From JAHBVL01 sp964461025 (GTDB lineage: Bacteria; Chloroflexota; Chloroflexia; Thermomicrobiales; UBA6265), in the NCBI GenBank assembly GCA_964461025.1, contig CAYWSE010000007.1:1-64000 (forward strand): a stretch of DNA of 64,000 nucleotides. The letters run 5' to 3'. This document shows, piece by piece, positions 33,777-41,554 of this stretch. Under the pieces are notes generated by a model. That model was not told the DNA's origin. It saw only the letters and a list, made by a program, of their open reading frames with translations, and did no database searches. Made by a program: the position numbers and the translations under genes. Within the stretch, counting starts at the first letter, position 1. Each line of letters begins with the position of its first letter.

Positions 33777-35372
33777 TTGATCAAGCACAGCAGATTCCGA
33801 AAGCCATTGCTCTTCCTGGGCTTACTGGCGTTGGTGGCCTCGATTATGGCCCCCACCATGGCCGTGGCGCAGGATTCCAGCGAGGGCGGTGGTGGCGTCC
33901 TGGTCGGCGCGTTCGACGTCGGACCGGGTGGCGCGCCGGAACAGTTCAATCCGCTCACGGCGGGTGCCGGATTTACATGGTTCGAGAAGTATTTCTCGAA
34001 ACTCATGCTCTACAACACCGACTTTACCGAGATTCAGGGCGAGCTTGCAGAATCGTGGGAGATCAATGAGGACGCCACCCAGTACACGATTCATCTGCGC
34101 GACGGCATCACGTGGCACGACGGTGAGCCATTTACGTCCGCGGACGTAAAGTTCACCATTGAGTTTGCCGCAAATCCAGATAGCGCCAGCTACATCGGCG
34201 CCAAGTTCACGTCCGTCGAGTCAATCGACACGCCGGACGATCTGACAGCGGTGCTCAATCTGAGCAACCCAAATGCGACGCTGCTTGACGCCTTCACCTT
34301 CCTGGTGATGTTGCCGATGCACGTGCTTCAGGACATGGCGCCGGCCGACATGATCGAGTCCGACTGGTGGCGCACAAGTCCGATCGGCACTGGCCCCTTC
34401 AAATGGGTGAAGTACGAACCCGGCCAATATGTCGAGCTCGCGGCGTATGATGATTACTGGCGAGGACGCCCAGTGCTCGATGGCATCATCAATCGCTATT
34501 TTCCCGAAGCGGGAAGCTCGGTGATCGCCCTTCGCGCCGGTGATATTTCATTCACCTACCTGACGACGGACGAGGCGCTCGATCTTCAGGGAGACGACGC
34601 ATTCACGGTGCTCGAGGGTCCCTCGCTGGTGGTCAATGCGTTCGGCTTTGATTTGACCGATGAACGATTCCAGGATGCTCGAGTACGTCAGGCATTTGCT
34701 TACGCTCTCGATCGCCAGATCATGATCGATCAGCTCTTCCAGGGAACGGCCACCGCGGTGCCCTGCGCCTACCTTCTGCCGCAATTCATTCCGGCGGAGG
34801 TGAACATGTACGAATACGATGTCGCGATGGCGCAATCGTTGCTTGCGGAAGCTGGCTTCGATGCCAGTCAGCCGATTGAGATCGTAACGTACTACTCGGA
34901 TCAGCTCTCACAGGACGTGATGGTCACTGTCCAGCAGTTCCTGGCAGATGCCGGGGTCACCGTTACGCTGCGCACGACCGACACGCCCGGCACCTACAAC
35001 GAAGTTGTCGCCGATCCCGCCCAGTGGGACATCGCCTACTTCGGCGCTGCCAACGGACCTGACCCTGACGTGTTGTCGACGCACTTCGAGTCGAAGGCCG
35101 CGAATCCGGCCGTGATCAACCGCTCGGGCATCGCCAATGACGAGCTCGACGCACTCTTCGCCGAGGGCCGCACAACGGTCGATCCAGCGGCGCGTGCCGA
35201 GGTCTACCAGCAGATTTGCTCGATCATGAACCAGGAACTCTACTGGATTCCGATGTGGGTCACCACGCGGTTCGGTGGCGTCTCGGTCACTGTCGAGAAC
35301 TTCGTCTGGACACCGGCTCCGGGTGGCGGCCGCTATTACGATGCAGCGCACCTTTGGAGTCTCGCATCCTGA
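33777..35372 (+). CDS. ABC substrate-binding protein, family 5, Sec-exported
   Basis: 531 residues of the SBP_bac_5 family. A classical Sec signal peptide spans about 1-31 (basic RFRK, hydrophobic LLFLGLLALVA core, cleavage after AVA). Family blocks include LAESWEINEDATQYTIHLRDG and VRQAFAYALDR. It is clearly a different protein from the Tat-exported one at 20331, so the island has two import specificities or two affinity forms. TTG start with AAAGGAG six bases upstream. A strong hairpin separates it from its permeases. Confidence 0.9.
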   Translation: MIKHSRFRKPLLFLGLLALVASIMAPTMAVAQDSSEGGGGVLVGAFDVGPGGAPEQFNPLTAGAGFTWFEKYFSKLMLYNTDFTEIQGELAESWEINEDATQYTIHLRDGITWHDGEPFTSADVKFTIEFAANPDSASYIGAKFTSVESIDTPDDLTAVLNLSNPNATLLDAFTFLVMLPMHVLQDMAPADMIESDWWRTSPIGTGPFKWVKYEPGQYVELAAYDDYWRGRPVLDGIINRYFPEAGSSVIALRAGDISFTYLTTDEALDLQGDDAFTVLEGPSLVVNAFGFDLTDERFQDARVRQAFAYALDRQIMIDQLFQGTATAVPCAYLLPQFIPAEVNMYEYDVAMAQSLLAEAGFDASQPIEIVTYYSDQLSQDVMVTVQQFLADAGVTVTLRTTDTPGTYNEVVADPAQWDIAYFGAANGPDPDVLSTHFESKAANPAVINRSGIANDELDALFAEGRTTVDPAARAEVYQQICSIMNQELYWIPMWVTTRFGGVSVTVENFVWTPAPGGGRYYDAAHLWSLAS

Positions 35373-35383
35373 ACTGAGCGCTT

Positions 35384-35411
35384 TTCGGGCCGGCCTGCGG
35401 GCCGGCCCGAA
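35384..35411. terminator. 12-bp-stem GC-rich hairpin after the second binding-protein gene
   Basis: TTCGGGCCGGCC, TGCG loop, GGCCGGCCCGAA: perfect pairing, 11 bases after the stop codon. No T-run follows. As at 22034, it lies exactly between binding protein and permease and may cause partial termination or 3'-end protection. Confidence 0.65.
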
Positions 35412-35472
35412 GCTCTTCCACAAAGCGGTCACTCTCCTGGCAAATGACGATCTGAAGGATCTTTAGTCGCAA

Positions 35473-36429
35473 ATGGGCCAATACATTATTCGACGGCTGA
35501 TTATTACGATTCCGCTGCTCATCGCGATCTCCTTTTTCGTGTTCGCTCTCCTCCAGTTCACGCCCGGCGATCCGGTCGACTCCTATCTGCCGCCTGATGC
35601 GATGGTCTCACCCGAGCAACGCGAGCAGATTCGGCACCAGATGGGGCTCGACCGGCCATTTCTGGTCCGGTACGGCTACTGGCTGAAAGAAACAGCGACC
35701 GGCAACCTGGGTTTCCGGTTGATCGCCAAGGAACCTGTCGCTGATGCGATTCGAAACCGCATTCCAGCGACCCTGTTGCTCATGGGCACCGCGATGGCGA
35801 TTGGCATCACACTCGGAGTCTTCTTCGGGGTGATCTCCGCAGTTAAGCAATACTCTGTCCTGGATGGTCTCCTGACAGTCTTTGCGCTCCTGGGGCTCTC
35901 GCTACCGGTCTATCTGGCCGGTCTTCTAGGGCTTTATTTCTTTTCGCTGAAGTTCGATCTCTTTCCCGCTGGCGGGTACTCGACACCTGGGCAGCCGTTT
36001 TCGTTGACCGACCGCTTGCACCATCTGATTCTTCCTGCCTCGATTATCGCAATCAATTACATCGCCTCGACCATGCGCTACACGCGTTCGGCGATGCTCG
36101 AAGTACTCGGTCAGGACTACGTGCGCACCGCGCGTTCGAAAGGTCTCTCCGAAGTCGTCGTGATCGGCAAGCACGCGTTTCGCAATGCGCTGATTCCAGT
36201 CGTCACGATCGTGGGCACCTACGTCCCCTTCTTGCTCGGCGGGGCAGTGTTCATCGAATCGATCTTTGGATGGCCGGGTCTCGGCCGTCTCTTCCTGGAA
36301 GGGGTTGGTCAGCGCGACTATCCGTTGATTATGGGCCTGACGCTGATACTGGCCGTGATGATTTTGATCGTCAATTTGCTGATCGACGTCATCTACGCCT
36401 TCGTCGATCCCCGGATTCGATATGACTGA
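35473..36429 (+). CDS. ABC permease, DppB type (second transporter)
   Basis: 318 residues, same length and layout as the DppB-type permease at 22146: QYIIRRLIITIPLLIAISFFVFALLQ opening span region, six membrane segments, and an EAA loop with DYVRTARSKGLSEVVVIGKHAFRNALIP. It partners the DppC-type permease that overlaps its 3' end by eight bases. Fed by the Sec-exported binding protein upstream. No ATPase gene adjacent. Confidence 0.9.
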   Translation: MGQYIIRRLIITIPLLIAISFFVFALLQFTPGDPVDSYLPPDAMVSPEQREQIRHQMGLDRPFLVRYGYWLKETATGNLGFRLIAKEPVADAIRNRIPATLLLMGTAMAIGITLGVFFGVISAVKQYSVLDGLLTVFALLGLSLPVYLAGLLGLYFFSLKFDLFPAGGYSTPGQPFSLTDRLHHLILPASIIAINYIASTMRYTRSAMLEVLGQDYVRTARSKGLSEVVVIGKHAFRNALIPVVTIVGTYVPFLLGGAVFIESIFGWPGLGRLFLEGVGQRDYPLIMGLTLILAVMILIVNLLIDVIYAFVDPRIRYD

Positions 36430-37342
36430 TCATGCCGCCGCATTGCCGCCGGCCGGCGGTCATGTCTCCGACACATTCGGCCGGGAAACGATAATCGACA
36501 CTCCGGTCCGGCAAGTCGTGCGCCGCTTTTCACGACACAAACTGGCGATGTCCGGGTTGGCGATCTTTCTGGTCATCGTGGTGCTTTGCGTGTTCGCACC
36601 GATGATCGGACGGTACGATCCAGATACCGTCGATTTGATGGCTCGCAACCAGGGGCCATCGCGCGAGCATTTCTTTGGCACTGACCGAACCGGGCGCGAT
36701 ACGTTCACGCGGGTTCTTTACGCTGGGCGGGTCTCCCTGGCCGTCGGCGTCGTTGCCGTTGCGATTTCAGTTGCCATCGGACTCGTGCTTGGTTCGACCG
36801 CAGGTTACTTCGGCGGCAGAGTGGACAATCTGATCATGCGGATGACCGACGTGATGATGACCTTTCCCCCTGTCGTCCTCATCCTCACCGTTTCGGCTAT
36901 CGCCGGACCAGGCGTCCGCAACACGATGCTGGTCATTGGGCTTCTCAATTGGCCTGTTCCCTGCCGGTTGGTGCGTGCCCGGTTTCTCCAGGTGCGAGAG
37001 ATGGAGTATGTAACGGCCGCGCGGTCGCTCGGAGTTCCCTCTCGCCGGATCATAGGTCGGCATGCTCTCCCGAATGTCATCGATGTGATGATTGTTTATG
37101 TCACTCTGGGCGTCGCAAATGCCATCTTGCTCGAAGCTGGCATGAGCTTCCTGGGCGTCGGTGTGCAGCCCCCTACTCCCAGTTGGGGCAATATGTTGAA
37201 CGTCGCTCGCAACATCAGCGTGCTGGAAGGCGATCCATGGCAATGGATGCCTGCCGGAACGGCAATCGTGCTGACAGTTCTCGCGGTCAACCTGATCGGC
37301 GACGGCCTGCGCGACGCGCTCGACCCCCGCACACGAATCTAG
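36422..37342 (+). CDS. ABC permease, DppC type (second transporter)
   Basis: 306 residues. The HFFGTDRTGRDTFTRV segment and the EAA motif near ARSLGVPSRRIIGRHALPN identify a DppC/OppC permease. A slightly longer cytoplasmic N-terminus (about 45 residues) precedes the first span. The ATG overlaps the upstream permease by eight bases. It is the last plus-strand gene of the island; the next gene is convergent, 18 bases away. The ATP-hydrolysing subunits must come from elsewhere in the genome. Confidence 0.9.
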   Translation: MTDHAAALPPAGGHVSDTFGRETIIDTPVRQVVRRFSRHKLAMSGLAIFLVIVVLCVFAPMIGRYDPDTVDLMARNQGPSREHFFGTDRTGRDTFTRVLYAGRVSLAVGVVAVAISVAIGLVLGSTAGYFGGRVDNLIMRMTDVMMTFPPVVLILTVSAIAGPGVRNTMLVIGLLNWPVPCRLVRARFLQVREMEYVTAARSLGVPSRRIIGRHALPNVIDVMIVYVTLGVANAILLEAGMSFLGVGVQPPTPSWGNMLNVARNISVLEGDPWQWMPAGTAIVLTVLAVNLIGDGLRDALDPRTRI

Positions 37343-37360
37343 CAAGACACTGTCATTCCA

Positions 37361-37717
37361 CTACTCTGTTCGCTTCTTCCGCGACTGTGACTTCGCCGCG
37401 ATCATCAGATAGCTCTCCTCGATCAGGTTTGCCGCTCCTTCCCAATCGGTCGAGTCATCCAGTCTGATGCCGATCCAGCCCTTGTGCCCGACATACGGAG
37501 GAGAAAAGTAGTGACCGGGATCCGAGCCGATCAACGCGTCTCGAAGCTCGAATTCCGACTTGCACCACACCGAGGCGGCACCATCATTCGTGCCGAACAT
37601 CGCGAAAATGCGGTCGCGTACGCGAAAGGTCGGGTCACCCCAGGCGATTTTCTCGGTCGCATCCGGCAGTGCCAGGCAGATCGAGCGTACGCGGCCCTCG
37701 ATATCTTCAGGCATCAT
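37361..37717 (-). CDS. MmcQ/YjbR-family protein
   Basis: 118 residues of the MmcQ/YjbR family (a CyaY-like double-wing fold, sometimes called DNA-binding). Typical marks: LALPDATEKIAWGDPTFRV, then RIFAMF, a WCKS strand, and GHKGWIGIRLDD near the end. Function is not established for the family. ATG at 37717 chosen because GGGTGG lies just upstream and the protein then has normal length. The gene overlaps the 3' end of the upstream esterase gene by eleven bases, so the two are co-transcribed. Confidence 0.82.
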   Translation of the reverse strand: MMPEDIEGRVRSICLALPDATEKIAWGDPTFRVRDRIFAMFGTNDGAASVWCKSEFELRDALIGSDPGHYFSPPYVGHKGWIGIRLDDSTDWEGAANLIEESYLMIAAKSQSRKKRTE

Positions 37718-38378
37718 TTCCACCCGGGAGCCCGGCGATGATTGCTCTCGCCGCTTCGAGCTCGTCCCGGTTGATCGTGTGTCCCATGCTAGGATAAATG
37801 CGGAGATCGACGTTCGCCCCGAGTTTCTGCAGCACATCCCCTGTTTCCAGGACGCGGGACTCCGGAATGTGGGCATCGACATTGCTGCACCCGATGAACA
37901 CCGGCGTCCCGTCGAGCGATCCTGTGTAGTCGCGAGGCGTGCCCTCCGGACCGATCAACCCGCCCGAGAAAACCAGCAATCCCCCATAGCGACGGGCATT
38001 TCTTGCCGCGAATTCACTGGCGAGACAAGCCCCCTGTGAAAAACCGCCAAGCACGATGCGCTCGGCCGGTATGCCGGCGGCGATGACATGGTCAACAAGA
38101 GCGCCGACCGTGGCCAGAGCCGACGAAAGGAACGGTTCATTCTGCTGGAGTGGCATCAGAAAACTGAACGGATACCAGGTGTGGTTGGCAGCCTGCGGCG
38201 CCAGACATGCCACGTGATCGGCGCCGATCTCCGTGGCCAGCGGCAGAATGTCCTGCGCGCTGGCGCCCCTGCCATGGATCAGAATGAGCGCTCCGGATGC
38301 CTCTTCGAGCGGCACGCCCGCGGATAACACGGGCTGTCCCGCGTGCGGATCAGCTGGGAGTTCAGAGATGGCCTGCAT
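37707..38378 (-). CDS. Carboxylesterase/phospholipase-type alpha/beta hydrolase
   Basis: 223 residues of the YpfH/Abhydrolase_2 group. The nucleophile is the serine of GGFSQGAC (about residue 116), the oxyanion region is LIHGRGASAQD, the acid lies near NVDAHIP and the catalytic histidine is in SMGHTIN close to the C-terminus. These small cytoplasmic esterases act on short acyl esters or thioesters. The substrate is unknown; neighbours (fumarylacetoacetase-like, Gfo/Idh, MDR) suggest a catabolic role. Confidence 0.85.
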   Translation of the reverse strand: MQAISELPADPHAGQPVLSAGVPLEEASGALILIHGRGASAQDILPLATEIGADHVACLAPQAANHTWYPFSFLMPLQQNEPFLSSALATVGALVDHVIAAGIPAERIVLGGFSQGACLASEFAARNARRYGGLLVFSGGLIGPEGTPRDYTGSLDGTPVFIGCSNVDAHIPESRVLETGDVLQKLGANVDLRIYPSMGHTINRDELEAARAIIAGLPGGNDA

Positions 38379-38488
38379 GGTTGAATCACCGCTCCTCTCA
38401 TCGTTACTGAAACGAGTGTACAGGAGCGTAAACGGGCAACGGCGTGGGCAGCTGCCTGCTCACGCCGTCGAACGAACCAGCAGTGCGG

Positions 38489-39400
38489 CTACTTGACCGG
38501 ATTCTCCAGCACACCGAGTTTCTCGATTTCGGCGCGGACGATGTCGCCTGACTTGAGATAAGTCGCCGTGGTCGCGCCGACGCCGCCGGGTGTGCCCATG
38601 CAGAGAAGGTCGCCTGGCCGAAGGGTCACAAACCGCGACAGAAAGGCGATCGATTCTGGAATGGAGAAGATCATCTCGCCGGCGTCGGAGTGCTGCCTCA
38701 GCTCGCCGTTCACTTTGAGGGCCATCTCCAGTGTGCCCGGATCGCCCGTTTCGTCCTTCGTCACCAGATAGGGTCCGACTGCCGCGAAGGTGTCGGCCCA
38801 CTTACCGAGCAGCCAGTCGAAAAAGCCGTCGCCCGAGCGCTCGGGACGTCCTTCGGCGAACTTCAATGACCGGGCCGACACATCGTTGAAGACGGTGTAA
38901 CCAACCACATGATCGTAGGCGTCCTCGACAGCGATCTGTTTGCCGGTTTTGCCGATGACGGCGGCTATCTCGATCTCGTAATCAAGCGTGTCGGAATCGA
39001 GCGGGATCTCGATCGAGTCGTTCGGACCGATGATCGCCGTGCCAGGTTTGATAAATGGGCGCGGATTGATCTTGTCCTTCTCGACCGGCGGCGCGCCACC
39101 TTCGGTGATGTGCGACTGATAGTTGCCCGCCAGCAGGAAGATCGTCGGGGGCGTCTGCACGGCGGCGCCAAGCACGACTGACTCCTCGGGAGTCGTGACG
39201 ATCGAGCCATCTGCGGCGCCACTGGCGACCTTCGCCGCGACTCCCAGACCTGCATCACCCAGGGCGATGATCTCGACGACATTCTCCGGTAGCGACTCGC
39301 CAAGCGTTGCCGCGCCCTCCGCGAGGTCGACGACTTTGCCGTCGATCGAAAGTCCGGCCCGGAACGGACCACCATCAACTGAATAACTGACGAACTTCAC
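38489..39400 (-). CDS. Fumarylacetoacetate hydrolase-family enzyme
   Basis: 303 residues. The FAH fold is shown by LAGNYQSHITE, the DYEIEIAAVIG metal-binding strand (two glutamates and an aspartate), GYTVFNDVSAR, and the GTPGGVG turn near the C-terminus. Members hydrolyse C-C bonds of acylpyruvates, isomerise homoprotocatechuate products or decarboxylate oxaloacetate. GTG at 39400 has GAGGA seven bases upstream; a TTG two codons earlier abuts that motif. It follows the Gfo/Idh gene on the same strand by 27 bases and probably joins its operon. It resembles but is not identical to the second FAH protein at 55610. Confidence 0.87.
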   Translation of the reverse strand: MKFVSYSVDGGPFRAGLSIDGKVVDLAEGAATLGESLPENVVEIIALGDAGLGVAAKVASGAADGSIVTTPEESVVLGAAVQTPPTIFLLAGNYQSHITEGGAPPVEKDKINPRPFIKPGTAIIGPNDSIEIPLDSDTLDYEIEIAAVIGKTGKQIAVEDAYDHVVGYTVFNDVSARSLKFAEGRPERSGDGFFDWLLGKWADTFAAVGPYLVTKDETGDPGTLEMALKVNGELRQHSDAGEMIFSIPESIAFLSRFVTLRPGDLLCMGTPGGVGATTATYLKSGDIVRAEIEKLGVLENPVK

Positions 39401-39427
39401 GCTCAATCCTCTCTTGTTGCCCGGTCG

Positions 39428-40513
39428 CTACGACCAGGCGACTGCTACCCGCTCCCCTGACTTGGCGGCTTCGTAAACTGCGTCGATGACGCGTAATGCG
39501 TCGATCAGGCCATCGGCGTTGGCTACCGGATCCCGCTCTTCGTCGATCGCGGCGAGCAGATCGGCGATCACGAGCGGGGCCATCGAGCCATACCCCGGCA
39601 TTTTCGCCGAAGTTGTGGAAATGGTCTCGTCGCGAAGCGGATCCGTCCTGTCTCCGGGGCCGATCCAGTGGACCGTTCCGTCATTGTGGATCGAGAGCGA
39701 TCCCTTTTCACCCCGTAGGGCCAGATAGCCTTGCGACAGCGTCCTCGGCAGTACGTAGGCGTAGTGGATCGTTCCCAGAGCGCCACTCTCGAACCGGAAT
39801 GCAACGGAAATCGCATCCTCGACACCGATATCCGCGCCGCCCACCGTTGCCGACATCGCCTGAACTTCGACAATGCGCTCGCCGGTCAGCCAGAGAAGCT
39901 GGTCGATATCGTGCACGCCGAGCCAGATCAAAATGCCGCCGCCCTGCAACTTGCGCGAGAAGAGATGATTGGCGGGATCTCGGACAAGCGGCGACGAGGT
40001 GTTGAATACCGCCTCGCTCGAGAGCAGGCGGCCCAGTCGCCCTTGTGAAGTCATGTCACGTGCCGCCTGCCAACCACGACCGTACCGCCGAATCAGCCCC
40101 GTGGCGACGCGGACATTGTTGTTGCGCGCTACATCAGACCAGGAAAGCGCCTCTGCTGCTGTCCGAGCGGCCGCTTTATCGACGAGCATATGGACGCCGG
40201 CCCCCGCCAGCTTCGTGATGGCCGCTGGCGCATCCCGGTTTGGCAGCGTGACCAATGCAATATCTGGCTCGTGGTGCGCGATCAGTGCATCCAGGTCATC
40301 AGTCGACGGGATCGCCCGATACGTGTCCTTCAGTCTTGCGCTGAGATGAGGATCGTAGTATCGGGGGGCAAGTGTCGCACGCACCTCGGAGTCAGGTTCA
40401 TAGATCGCCACGATTTCCAGCTGGTCGTCGAAGAGCTCGAGGCTCTCCACCCAACCGGTGGTGTGATAGTGGTCGAGACCGACGATCGCGACGCGTTTCC
40501 GGCCGCGTGTCAC
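39428..40513 (-). CDS. Gfo/Idh/MocA-family oxidoreductase (paralogue of the 25609 gene)
   Basis: 361 residues, clearly homologous along its length to the protein at 25609: HYHTTGWVESL opening, SEAVFNTSS, GGGILIWLGVHDIDQLLWLTGER, and PGYGS near the C-terminus. The family EKP-like motif is altered: DKAAA (112-116) keeps the lysine but loses the proline and following glycines. The GTG start overlaps the MDR dehydrogenase stop by four bases. It probably oxidises a compound related to that of the plus-strand island. Whether it is active without the proline is open. Confidence 0.86.
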   Translation of the reverse strand: MTRGRKRVAIVGLDHYHTTGWVESLELFDDQLEIVAIYEPDSEVRATLAPRYYDPHLSARLKDTYRAIPSTDDLDALIAHHEPDIALVTLPNRDAPAAITKLAGAGVHMLVDKAAARTAAEALSWSDVARNNNVRVATGLIRRYGRGWQAARDMTSQGRLGRLLSSEAVFNTSSPLVRDPANHLFSRKLQGGGILIWLGVHDIDQLLWLTGERIVEVQAMSATVGGADIGVEDAISVAFRFESGALGTIHYAYVLPRTLSQGYLALRGEKGSLSIHNDGTVHWIGPGDRTDPLRDETISTTSAKMPGYGSMAPLVIADLLAAIDEERDPVANADGLIDALRVIDAVYEAAKSGERVAVAWS

Positions 40514-41550
40514 GACTCGCGATCCCAGCAAAAGACCGCCCCGATCATCGACCGGTCCCCATCAGCGAACCTCGTCAGCACCGCTTCAACCTCGGAGGGG
40601 GCAAAACGATCGGTCACGAGCTTGGACAGATCGATCTTCCCTCTCCCGGCCTGTTCGAGCAGATACCGGTAGTTGCCTTCACGCGTGAAGGTGTTTTGCG
40701 CTCCCGGCAACGCGGTTTCGGGGTCGTACCCGCAGCCGATCAAGTCGATCTTCTTGTAATGGAGTTTGCTCGGAAATCCGTACAGCATCTGATGCATGCG
40801 AATCGCCTGATCGGCCGACGGGAGGCGCCGGTACAACCCCATGAGGGCGATGCGTGTGTAGTCGCGGGCAATCGCGAATGCCTGCTCGAAGCCGCTCCAG
40901 GCGCCGCTCGTTTCCAGCACCAGATCGATGCCTCGCTCTCCGGCAAACTCGGCGATCGTATCGTTGGCGCTGGCCCCCGACCCGTCAACCACCGCGCCCA
41001 GTCCGAATCTCTGGGCGTACGCGATCCGCTCGGGTGCGACGTCGATGCCGACCACGCGCGCGCCCATCATATCGGCGACGAGCGCCGTCGATGCACCAAC
41101 CAGTCCCAGACCGACGACGGCGATATTCTCTCCTGCAGCGTACCGCCCCAGGTGCAGCGCGCTCACCGCCCAGCCTGCCAGGTACGAAAGACTCGCTTCC
41201 TCAGCACCCACGCCATCCGGCAGCCGGTGCACACGCGATGCGCTGGTGACCGCGTACTCCTGATGACCAATGCCACCAATGGACACCGCATCGCCGACTT
41301 CGAGCCCCGTGACGCCACTGCCGAGCGCGGAAACGACGCCCGCCCCCATATAGATGCATTCCTGCGGTTTGCCTTCCCATTCGCCGGTGTAGGACCCGGT
41401 CTGGAAGATATAGACGTTGCTGCCTGGGCTCACTGCTGTATGCGTGACCCGAACCTGAACCTCCCCGTCCCCGGGGAGTGGGATGGGTTCCTCGATTGCG
41501 CCGATCTTGCCAGGTGCAACGACGTAGTAGTGTTTCATCGTCTTTGTCAC
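40510..41550 (-). CDS. MDR-superfamily dehydrogenase lacking zinc ligands
   Basis: 346 residues of the medium-chain dehydrogenase family. The NAD(P) fold starts at VVGLGLVGASTAL (GxGxxG). The first catalytic zinc ligand position, usually Cys in CGSD, reads SPGSNVY, and the four-cysteine structural zinc lobe is absent. It therefore resembles zinc-free or BchC-like members. It overlaps the Gfo/Idh gene by four bases, implying sequential redox steps. GTG at 41550 follows the GGT stop by four bases; an ATG four codons later is an alternative start. Confidence 0.83.
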   Translation of the reverse strand: MTKTMKHYYVVAPGKIGAIEEPIPLPGDGEVQVRVTHTAVSPGSNVYIFQTGSYTGEWEGKPQECIYMGAGVVSALGSGVTGLEVGDAVSIGGIGHQEYAVTSASRVHRLPDGVGAEEASLSYLAGWAVSALHLGRYAAGENIAVVGLGLVGASTALVADMMGARVVGIDVAPERIAYAQRFGLGAVVDGSGASANDTIAEFAGERGIDLVLETSGAWSGFEQAFAIARDYTRIALMGLYRRLPSADQAIRMHQMLYGFPSKLHYKKIDLIGCGYDPETALPGAQNTFTREGNYRYLLEQAGRGKIDLSKLVTDRFAPSEVEAVLTRFADGDRSMIGAVFCWDRES

Positions 41551-41554
41551 GGCA

